Part shown: piece by piece, positions 47,101 through 59,100 of the stretch
Layout: each line of letters begins with the position of its first letter
Numbering within the stretch: position 1 is the stretch's first letter
NCBI GenBank assembly: GCA_033026295.1
Contig: CM065173.1
Location: 9,672,517 to 9,736,516, forward strand
From: Channa striata
Taxonomy: Eukaryota; Chordata; Actinopteri; Anabantiformes; Channidae
Reading direction: 5' to 3'
DNA: 64,000 nt
Notes under the pieces: model-generated
The model's database searches: none
The model's input: only the letters and a program-made list of their open reading frames with translations
Told to the model about the DNA's origin: nothing
Program-made: the position numbers and the translations under genes

Positions 47101-50100
47101 TACTTCTGACTATTCATGCATCAAAAAAACATGTTCTTGTCCTTTCTTTGTTTTCGTCCTACAGCTAGGCTGACTTTCAGAGCTAATAAAATGTGTGCCA
47201 AAGGGCTTCCACCAGAGGAATTGGTACACACAGATCTTTTTTTTTATTTTGGTCAAGGGGCTTCTCACTGATTTGACTAATGCTGCAAACTCCAAATAAG
47301 TTCATTTCAAAAGACAAGAAAAACAAATCTTTAATCATCCGCGAATGTTGTCTTTACACTTAATGAAAAAGATAAGGTCCTACAGCATTTAGAAGCAGAA
47401 CTTGTGCAGTGTTTCATTAGGAATTCGCTGGGCTTGCTTGGCCAGCTCTCTTTAGATGATGCGTCTCCCTGAGTTTGAATTCCAGACATGTGTGGTTCTG
47501 AGCCGAAGACATGTCCTGCCTGTGTTGCAGTCTCTATCTTTAAAGATTTAGAATCAACGTTTGGTCATTTGTGAAATTGCCTTCGGTCCACAGCGGCCGC
47601 TTGTGAATACTGAAAACCCAGCAGCAGAGTGATTTGTTTTGCCCAAGACTGCTTGGTGACGTGGGACAGACCTGCACATTTTACTTTATGTAGCTGATAT
47701 TTTTAACTGCTCACCTGATTGTTTAGAAATAGGCACCTCAACCTCTTAATGCATAAATATAAAGTATATACAGTACATGCTCTCATATGAGAAGGCTAGA
47801 GATCTTGCAATCAGTTTCTGGGTTTGCCCCTGTTGTCCATTCAGATTAGATGGTGATCCTGAGCCCCAGACATCGATTTACTCTGTGCAATATGCTCAGT
47901 GCACTGCTGTCAATATATCACAACTGACTATGGAGAACTCCAATCTGTTGAAGGCAGAGAACAGCTGGGGGAGGGTAACCTTACTAGTCATTCCTGGAGA
48001 GCCCCCTAATGGATGGCAAGCCGAATGACAGCAGCACTTCACTACAAAGCTGAAAAGTTTAGCTGTTGAACATTGACAACGCTGTATCTTATCCGAACAT
48101 ATTAGGTAGTTTAAACATCGTGTGGCCCTGGATCACATAGCTCACTTATCACTTATCAGTTCCTGGATAAGCAGGTTCACTGATAAATAAAGCGTTTATC
48201 ATCCTGCCTCTACTTGTGGTCTGTACCAGATGGGTTTTAGCTGATTATCTGCATTATACTCTCTCTTTCATTAGCTATTGTCAAAAAACTGTATGGAAGG
48301 TAATGTGAGCCCCCCCGAGCACATGTGGGCCAAGTCCTCTTTGACAAATGAGGTTAGTGTTGCTGTCAAAAGCCCGTGAGGGAAAGTTCCACAGTGGGGC
48401 ACAGTGCAGACTGACAACTTTTGTATCATCCTGCCTTTGCAAGACTGCACTAGTCAGCGACCTCAGGAAGAGGGGTGAGAGACAATAACAACATCCTTTT
48501 CCAGGGTCATGCGAGTCATCGCCACGTCTACCACTGCAGCTCTCGCATTTTTCATTCTCTTCGCCTGCCCCCCCGCCCCCCCACCACCAACTGAGGCCCA
48601 ACAGGTTTTGATCGGGTCCCAAGATAGACACTTTTGGCAGGGTTGGCGGACAGATGAATGAAGCATGCAATCACAAGCAGAAACAGACACATATTCACAA
48701 GTCCATCTATTTTTCTTTTCTCTCACACTCTCTAGCTCTTCCCTCTCCAAAGCCACACATACCCCGTTAACCCCACATATAGTTACCGCACTTACATATG
48801 CGCCTCTGGCCTAGTCTGCATATCAGCTTTACCTTTCATGTGCACATCCACACACAGTGTTTGCTGCTTTTACACTCGTGTCACTGCACAACAAAATGCA
48901 AATAAAAGGGTAATCTCCTGTCCAGTAATACATAAAAAAAACTAACAACAGTAAAAGATGCGTTCGACTCCGGTAGAAAGCCCGGAGCAAGAAGCCTTTG
49001 CTAAGATGTGAGGGAGGCTGTGGAGTTGAGATGCTCATCTGCTATTCTGTTTGTCTGTGGCACGATGAAAAGCATTCTTACCAAATCCACTGAAGGGGAG
49101 GCATATTGGAGAGGGATTGGTCTTGCTGCCGGTTGGCATGGCAGCAGAGTCGTGCTTGACAGCTCACAGGCAGGGCTGTTCTCAGAGAGGCATTTACGTT
49201 TCTCTCTGCCTCAGTCTGAAAGGAGAGGACGGAAAAACATTGTTTGTGTTGCTAATCAGCATCATCTCCTTGTTAGATATTGTATCTATTATTAATGTAG
49301 AACTATATGAGAGAAAGCCTTGTGTCTATTAAACCGTTTTCATTGAACTGTGCAGAAAACCTTTCCGTCAGATCGATATAGAACGTAAGATTCCTTCAGT
49401 GCAGTGACTACACATACAGTTTGGGATGTATGTCGGTGCATTTGTTAATCTGAGTAACTGCTGTTCGACATGGGGACTCTGAACACATGGCCGTGTGTAA
49501 TAATCAGGGTGTCCTGCATTATTGATGAGCCATCTGTCAAAGCTCTGGAGCTGTCTGAGGGCTGATTTTCAGAAAGGAAATGTCTTTTCATAGACCTCCA
49601 TCAAGAAAACAGAAAGAAGCTAAACTGATATTTTATGGCTTTCCAAAACGATTTCATGCCAGTCTGGTTTATAAAATGAATATTTTGCAGCTCACGCAGC
49701 TGTCAGACGTTTGTACATCATAACTTTGAATGTAAAGTTTTGCAGAAAAGCTCCAGTTAATGTGTTTGTGTAGATTACAACATTCCTGTAGAACTTTTCA
49801 AATCAAAGTCAGCCGAGGCGGTAAGTATATCACCCCCCTTCCCTTCAGTTTATTTAACATCACAGAAAATCCATTTTTAGTCATGCTCATGTCCCTCCAT
49901 GTTGTTTTATTGAAACCAGCTTGAACAGAATCTGTGAAGTCTGCGCAAAATGTAAACAATGTCCTCAAATGCAAATATCCGAATTGGCATCGCTGAATGA
50001 GAGGTTAGCGTGCCTGTTGACGCAAATGGCAAAGTGATTAATCCCACACTGTGAAGAGTCGGTGAAACAAGGCACTATTGAGTTCAGTGCAGCCACTGGT

Positions 50101-53100
50101 TACACACAGGTATAAATAATAAAAGCTGAACTCCTGAACTGCGTGTCTTAAGTGCTGAGGTTGGATGCTGTTAGCTTTGGCACACCATTGGAGTCTGGAG
50201 CATGGCCATATGCTTCTGCACTTCATAATGTTTACTGGTATTTTGAGATGGCAGCACGACCAGTGGAAGGAGAGAGGGACTGTCATAGAAGGGTTGCAAA
50301 GTTTGTTCCCTACAACAACTTAAATGGCTCCTTAGCTCATATTTTTCTGGAATGGAAACCTGAGATGTATAATATAAATTCAGGGTGAGTTTAAGTTAAA
50401 ATAATGATGCTGAATAGTTGAAAATAGTTAAAACTGGCGTTATCTCAAAAATGAGATTCTTTCTTTCTTTTCATTTATTCTTGTGACTATAAGCTTATTT
50501 ATATTATAAAATTAAATCATATTTTAATTATATAGCAGAACCATATAGAGGTGCTATATGCCTCGCCCGGGCAGTGGCAATGGTGGGGAAGCCCAAGACA
50601 GGTTCATTCTTTTTGCGTCCTTCATTTTTCACGTGTACAATGGTCTGTTTTAGTGGTGTGAGATCACAAAACAATTTGCACATACCGCCAGCGACAGACA
50701 GATAATTGTCCAATAATGGCCACTTAAAATCAGATTCAAATAAAAGTTTACAACTTAAAAAGCCAGTTAAAGCATGGATAAGACAAAAATGTGTTTGGTA
50801 AAACACAGTGTCAAAACACAGTAAATTGAATATCCCTGCATAATTTAAAATATGAATGCATAATTTAAACCCTTGTAGGAAAATAAACATTCTGATATTT
50901 CATGCATAAATTTATGTTTTATGTTGAAATATAAATAAAGTGTTTTTTTGCTAGCAAACAGGAGGAGGTCACACAGAAAAGCAGGAATGACTCTGTGGGT
51001 GACATTTGTTAGTGTTTTCTCTGTGAGGAGGCCACAGGCATGCAGACAGTGAGCAGCTACATGGACAGCAGCTGTAGTGAACATTAGGACTGAACCCAAA
51101 CTCTGGTGTTTTCCATGTGCCCTGAATGTATACTCTGTATGATCCTGTACGTGAACAAACCAACAACACAGTTACACTCTTCTCTCCGTGCTGCTTAAAC
51201 CAAACCAGAGATGAATCATCACATCAAGTATTTTTTTATTTCCCAGACGAGGAGCAATTCTTAAACATGCAGAAAAGAATAACACTCCAATTACATGGAC
51301 TATTTCTGTGATTATCGAGGAGGACCTGCTGATAGTGAAAATAGAAAAATATTCAGTAATTAATATAAGATAAAGATCTAAAAGGCTAATTGTATTGCAA
51401 AACTCCACCATACTGCATTTTTGTGTGCGCACTGATATCCAAACCTTGTCCAAAGTCTGTCTGGCAGGCAACACTCAGCATGTAAATTAATGATTTACTA
51501 AGTGAGTTTTAAAAACAACAGGGAATGTGACTCCAAGAGGCTTGCAGCTCTCCCACAATCAACATGCAGTAATATTTAATTAAAAAGCATATTTCATTGG
51601 CAGTATGCATAGCATCGGTGTAAACCTGCCAGAAACCAGTAAGACATTGAGAGCAGCCACTGATGCTGCACTGTCAGCCGACCTGAGATTACTCGCCAGT
51701 ACACTGGCAATCTTAACTTTTTATTATTTCATTCGGGCAGTAAATAACAGAGATAAATCTCATCTCTTACTGCTGAGAATCTGTAACCGGCTATTAAATA
51801 TATTTATTCTCTCATTTTAATAATTAGGTGAAACCTTTATTTCCCCAGGGATCTTTATTCTTCTGAACAGTCCGACCTTCAGAGGCGCAAAGGTGCTGAC
51901 AGACTTAAAATAAGAAAATAAATACCCATAAACAAGTAACATGCACATGGAAGCTTTAACCAACAAGTGGTAACACAGCAAGTTATGTGACAACTTGTAC
52001 CAGAACCGTGTCCTGATAATGGAGCGATCAGTCTCAGTGTGATCCGAATGGTGTGTTACGAGAGGCCCTAATAATCACGCCCTGCTCTTTCTGTGCCTCG
52101 TCCTCAGGTACGACTTTGTGGAGATAGAGGATCTGACTGACAATTCCATCTTGGGTCGCTGGTGTGGGTCACAGTTGGTGCCCACCAGTCACACCTCCAA
52201 AGGCAGTCAGATCAGAATCCGCTTCATCTCTGACGAGTACTTTCCCTCCGAGCCTGGATTTTGTATCCGCTACTCCCTTCTGCCCGTGGTAAGTACAGTG
52301 TCTGTGGTCAGGACATGAAAGATGGCCACTGTGAGCCACTGAGCACTTAGTTGTTGCAGCATTTATATGTCTCCATCTCCAACCTCAGGGAATTCATACA
52401 GCAGTGAGCAGTGCCTCTCTATGTACTGTAAGCCCAATTAAAATAATTTGCTTGTTGCATAACATGTCCTCTTAATTTGCAATCATCCATGTCTGCCTTG
52501 GTGTTCCTGAGGTTTTAAGCATCACTGGAGGGAAATTATGCTTAAGCACTTTGGAACATCTGGCACCTGTGCTATCATTTATTTTAGTTATGAAGATACA
52601 CACAAACCAAGACATCTCATACAAACAAACAAAGCAAAATTACAGTGCAAGTAAGATTTGCAGACAAATAGCAAGAACAATACCTGCTTTATTCTTAAAG
52701 AATTAGCGTTTCCCTGTTACAGACGCTGGAATAGTTCCCTCCTCCTTGAGTTAAAGATTTCCAACCCTGGCCCTGAGTGTGTCAATACTGGCTTCAAATG
52801 CTTTCAAACACTGTTATTGTCTGATTTTCTGGGACTAGTATAGTTTCCACCTATAAATTATGTTCCCCGGTTATTATTTGTATAGAGCCATACACCCTCT
52901 GAACTTGTACTGTATCTACAGATCCACTCACATACATCTGACAGATGAGATGACTCCGTGTCACCGATGGTGTTGCTTTAGAAATGGAAAAAATAAGTGG
53001 CTTCACATTGGCACAGAGGTCCTCTGACCCTCGAGGGGATTCATTCAAGCCCCTGAAATGAAAGTAGGAATTAAGAGATAGAAGTGCTTTTTGTGGAAAA

Positions 53101-56100
53101 TTGTCGGGCTGCCGTCTGTCTCTTTCATTTTCTGTTCATGTAAAAAAAAAAAGGAAAAAAGTAATATCCTCTATTATGTGTTTTTACAGTATCTTACTTC
53201 ACAAAATATACAATAATATAGTCTATGGATATTACCAAAGCAATAACATCAAGCAGTCCTTCTGCGCTGTCCTATTATTTCTCCCTTTCACTTGTCTTTA
53301 CCTGTAACAGAGACTATAATCACTAGTTTCATCCGTCGCTAATCTTTGTGCCTATTCATTTTTTAGACATTTGGCAGATATGTATCCAAAAAGATTTAGA
53401 TTGTGTTCACAGCATAAGCTGACGTTCATTCAGTACCAATTATGTTGGAGATCAGGGCAGAGCATGAGACCCAAGCAATGATTACAGCACTGAGGTTTGA
53501 GTAAAACGTGCAATGATTTAAGATAATAATGTATGCATTCATGTTTAATTCTCCTCGTTCTCCTTAGTGTAAGTCAAGTGAACCAATGAGAACAGTTCCG
53601 TAAAAAAATCTGAAAAAACAACAAATGTTAGAAAGACCTCTGCCATTAATTCACTTTCACCTCCTTGCTTTTGTGTTCTGGCCTCGTCTCGAGACCACAC
53701 GCACACCAACACAGAATCCCTTCGTCCCTGCTCCCCTCACTAACAGGAAAAAGCCCAGAGATAAACTGAGGAGACGCCTGCCGTGTTTTAACCTGTCATG
53801 TTTCAGTTCTGTTCACTCGCTTTAAGTAAACAGCTCTGCTCCTCATTAATCCTTAATAGCTTGCAGCAACGTGCAATCTGACAAGCACAAATAGCCAACT
53901 GAGGTCACTGATGGTGCACTGTGTTCACTCTATAACTTTTATACTTTCTTCAAAAGCCTTTTTGTTCTTTTATTACTCATACACGTCATCATTGTATCAT
54001 TTAAAGCCATAATGTCAATGGCATGTTGGAAACAAGTGTCACACATCGCATCAAATTATCTTTACCCCCCGAAACAAAGATAGGTTAAAAGTGGACATCG
54101 TAATAATTACATTTACTTCCTTCCTGTGCTAGACTCAATAAATATTGTTTTATATATTTTTTAGTAATTTAAGCAATATTTGATTAATATGCAGACCTCC
54201 AACTGCTAAAAAGGTGATTAGTCCAAGTTAAGAATGAATAGTAGGCAACTGTATATTATATGTAGTGCACATTTAGTAGACAGCAGTGATTTGTAAACAA
54301 GGCTTTTTATTCATCTAATTGAGATGGATTATTCTAATAAGATCCTTTTACAAGCAGTTACTCCATTCTGAAATCCATCAAGTGTCATGTAATGATACAT
54401 TCTTCCTGGGGCACTTTTTTGAGCAGCAGTGTTGCCACATCATCATAGTATAAATAACCATGTGCATTTTTTTGGTACAATTTATCAGTAGAAATGTAGG
54501 AGACCTTATTTTCTTATCAAGGAGTAACTAAAGTAAAATATATATCTTCTTATTGTTGACCATTATCTCTGCTTAAGACTCTAATAAGTTGGCACCAAGA
54601 CAGTATTTACAGTAGGGTAGATATCTGCAGAATACAGCACGAGAAGATGTTGGATTATTAGTTTAATAATCATGCGAGGGTTGGTTTTAGAAATGGACAA
54701 ACACTCCTGGACAAAAACAATAGTAATAATCTGGTTTTATCTTTAATGGATTAAATGTATGCCCAGACGTTACCTCCATTATTGTCCAGTAAATTCTAAG
54801 TAAGACCAATTTTAGTGATTATTCCTCCAGTTTTTAGGAAAACTGGAGGAATAATCACTAAAATAGTTCTAGAAGTGCAGTCATTGTTGCTGTGACTCAT
54901 CTTCCACGTAACATAATAACCAAATCTTCACCAGCTGAAAAATTTATTCTTCTCTTCTGAGTTGAGAAAATGCAACAATTTTTTAACTTACGTCCAGTCA
55001 CATGGTTAAAAACAGGACAAAAATGCAATTTTTTAAATATATGAACTTGTCTCAAAGGTAATTTAAAACTGAAATCTGATCATTTGCAGCACAATGTAAC
55101 TCATTTTCTGTGGTCTTTCAACGTCTTTGCACAAATGACAATAGAACGAGAGACCAGGTTCACGTTTCATGTCGCAGACGTTGAGGAAACCATGAGGTGG
55201 GAAAGGGAAGCTTTGGCCTCTGCACTTCCAATCAGGCTTTCCTTTGAACCTTCCGCTGACAGAGGAGGAGCACGCTCGAACAGCGGCACTCTGTTTCCTC
55301 TGTGGTCAACCAGCAGCTTCTGAAACCTCGTGCCACGCAGGGGCCAGCACTTTAGCTTATATTTAAACAAGCAATCCCTCCCCACCACTTCCATGGGCTG
55401 GAAGGGGGGAAACAGAATAACACACGGCCTATAATTCACAAGGAAGAGTTTTTAGGAAAAACTGAAGGGCCGAGGCAAACAAGTTGTTAAAACACAGAAG
55501 AGTCTTCTGAATGGAGAGCAATGGGACTCGTGTGTCAGAGGAGCAAACAAAACATATATCACTGTCTCTGCGGGACCTTAATTCAGAACTAAGCTGCCCC
55601 ACTTCAGCACGGAGAAGCCCGGAAGCTTCGCTTGTTTTAAGGCACATTCACTGCGCTATGTTTGTCTGGCTAACAGCAGGAGCTCCGTCGTACAGCACAT
55701 ACAGCGGGAATGTGACCATAGAGAGTTGGACAGAGGGAGAGAGATAGCACAGAGGAAGTGAGGACTTAACTTCTAGTTAAAGCAAAGCCATGCAGGAAGT
55801 TTACTGCTGGCATGATGAAATTGAGGTCTGTTTTTACACCAACCTCAATTGCAGAGTGTGGCATTTAGTGAGAGGGGGAAAAATGCCTTTTTCACGCACA
55901 ACAGACCGTGCTGCTTACTCAAAAGTCTCTTGTGCAAGGAAGTGGTTTGCAGCTCCATGTGAAAGAGAAGACATTGTTTTCCAGACCTCTCCCAAGATGC
56001 TATTTCAGAATTGTCATCTCAACATAGTTAGCTGAACCTGTCATTTTAGTTACCAGAAATAAGAGCGTGTGGTTGTGCTTTATGAGAACAAAGAGAGTGG

Positions 56101-59100
56101 GAAATGAGGTAATCGCAGCTTGAAAACAAGGTTATTTCTTGGGGGCGCAGGGGGTTCATAGATATCTGTAGTGATAAAAGGTGCCTTACAAAATTTCATG
56201 CTTTTATTTTGTGCCATGTGCCCCCAAGTGCTCTTTACAAAGCATGCATAACCCAGGTGCACGGTGTAAGCTGGTCACTGCATGATGCCAGCTGTATATT
56301 TTATCTAAAGTGTCTGCTTCTAGTGAGATTCATAATTGCACATATTTCATATTATTGGTTTGAGGACAGAACACTCCGCTATGTCTCTGAATAGTACTGC
56401 CCCGGGCTGTTGGCTCAGCTATTTTTTAATAAAAGATTGACGTGAACTGCGACTAACAGGAGACTCCTTTTAGGTGAGGCAGCCAAAGAACATAAGACAT
56501 GCCAGTTTGTGTCTATGTTTAATATCTTGAGTCTAAACTGCCAACAGATTTGAATTGTCCTTCAGCTTAGAGATTTATCATTTCCTTAAAAATATGCATA
56601 CACTAATTCAGTTATTGTCCTGTAGTCATTGGTTTAGTGGAAAGTCGGGGCTTAATCTACCATCTCCATCTGAGCTACGGTCACCACATGCATGTACCGT
56701 TTCTTTTAATCATGATCATGTAAGAAAGATATTGTAATCATGTTTAAAAATACATTTTAAATTTCATGTTGTGCTGTTGTGTACGCTTGAATAAAAAAAC
56801 CCAAGTTTATAAGTGCACAAAGTCAGCCCCAGTCCTTGCAACACTGTTACCAAACTATATTTATGCCGGGGACAGTTGGATTGGAGACATTTTTTTCCCC
56901 GTCAAACACATGCACTTGACTGTGGGTGAGCTTCTGTTAAAAGAAAACAAGTCGTTTGGTCGAGTGATGATTGAGCCTTTGTTTTCACACTGTCAGACAC
57001 CTTGACGCAAGGAAAATACCTGCACCAGGACCTGGACTGACCTTGGGGCTCAGTAGGCCACAGTGCATCAGCCATCTCCACACGTGTGTCAAATCAGCTT
57101 CCTGTTTTTGTGTGTATTCAAAGCATGGACAAATTATGGGGGTCCCTGGGCACCGATCGTGAAAGGGCCCCCCTTACCCTTTCTTCTGAGCTGGCTGAGT
57201 CTCTTTGCTTTGGATGTTTTGCGTCTACTTTTGAGGATTATTTATATATATTTATAGTTGTTGGCCATTTGTGAAAGAATCTGGAAATCTGTTTGTAGAT
57301 GCTTTGTGATAATTTTGTGTCTTTTCACTGAGATCTCAATAAATCCAGAGGTACTGGCCTGGATGGTCTGACCTCTCATGTTTTCTGGCACAGCAATTGC
57401 AACATGAGTGAGTTATGGTGATTAGGACCAGCTTTTACATAATCCGTATTGAAACTCAGAGCATCAGTCAGTGCTATGATCCTGCACCGTATTGTTGAAC
57501 TTGGTTCGTATGTGTTGTGAAATCCTTCAGTAGCAAACTATGATTTACACATTTATACAAAGTGTTCTGTCTCAAACTGGACAAACAGACGTTGCTTTAA
57601 ATTCCCTCCTGTTATAGTTGATGGTTCTTTTAAATCCCTTGATCCTGAATTTGGTAAATGTGAGTTCTCATCTGCTACTTATACCCTTATTCACACCATC
57701 TTGATGTGTCTCTAAAGGATTGCTTGGCTTCCCTTTTAGAAGCAAAGCTTGCAGAGCGCCACTAATTGGGGGAGTGTTGCACCGTCGACATTCACAAGCT
57801 GTTAATGGCTTCCAGTCCGCACTGTTTGCCACTGCCAAGGCCTGACTACAGAGAATCACAGTTTTCGTCTGGTGCCTGGAAGTACAGCTTTCTCTCAGAG
57901 AAAGACTTGTTCAGTTCCCATGTACTTGCAATTTTGTGGTTCTATACGACGACTCTTTCTTCACAGCTGTTCCATTTACATTTGTGTCTGTTTATCTCAG
58001 TAGGTGCCCAATAAGCCAAATATATGCTTAAGTGGCTATGAAGGCACTAAGGCAGACTCATTAGAATGAGTCAAGTCTGTTGAACACAGCTGTGCATCAG
58101 CTGTATTTTTACAGTCTGTGGTGCAGCCATGTCAAACCACTGGCATTTTACAATATTTTAAGGTCTGAACCACAGCGACTTCTAACAGGGAGCGTCTTCT
58201 GTCGCACCTAATATTAGCATAAAAATGCAGCCCGGTCTAGATGACTTTTACCTGTTTACCTGTGATTCCCTTCCTTTTCAGATGAGCTGCAATATGAAAT
58301 ATATCCATCTTAAATACCTCTGCTTCTCAACTTGGAGCATCTTCACTGTGTCTCCACTCGTAAATAGTTGCAGTTTGATATCCATATTCTTGTGCATAAA
58401 CACTTTCAGATTGTGGTTTTACAGTGCCAGAATACCAACATTTTTTGAATAAGTAGTAAATAGGAATCTAACCACAAATCCTTTGCTGTGTCAGAGCTGT
58501 GGAAATATTTTCCCCCTCTGACCCGATGTCTCACTGGATTCCATTGTAATTCTTCCCTGTACCTCATCAAAGTGAAGATACCAATTCCTGGATTCATTTT
58601 TATTTATTTTCAAACATTTCTGCTAAGCCCAGCAGCACATGTTCTTAATGCTCCACAAGCTGCATTTTTGCAAGTGTCACAATGCTGCCTTCTACCTGTC
58701 AGTCACATGAGATTAGAGAGACCAGCGAGCTGACATGTTGGACAAATGCAGCATCACAGGACTGAAAGGTTTAACAGATTAGCCCCTTCTCTCGTGGGAA
58801 GACCAACACTCCAGGTATCAATCTTCTTTGTGAGTTCACTCCGGAGCCTGGAGAGTTTGGAGCTTGAAACGAATAACGCAGCCGCCTACGAGCGCTCGAG
58901 GGACAAATGTTGTTACGCAAAGCAGAGGAGGTGACACAGATGTGATCACATCTGACAACTTAAAACATGATGCCGTTAATTCACGCTCGCTCCTCAACAG
59001 CGGTGCATGAAACAGATACCTTGCTGGAATGTAGATGTATGATGTCTCTACACACGTCCTTTAATTCTGAAAACAAAGGGTGAGAGAACTGTAAAAAACT

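Noticed and set aside
50540..50660. Possible small nuclear RNA pseudogene (minus strand, ccgggcgaggcatat)
   Set aside because: Only a few bases resemble U1. The rest of the RNA and its Sm site are absent.
57110..57180. gggtccctgggcaccgatc / gggccccccttaccc block as a possible gene fragment
   Set aside because: It is short, C/G-run rich and without a frame. It may be a piece of a dispersed repeat but is too small to assign.
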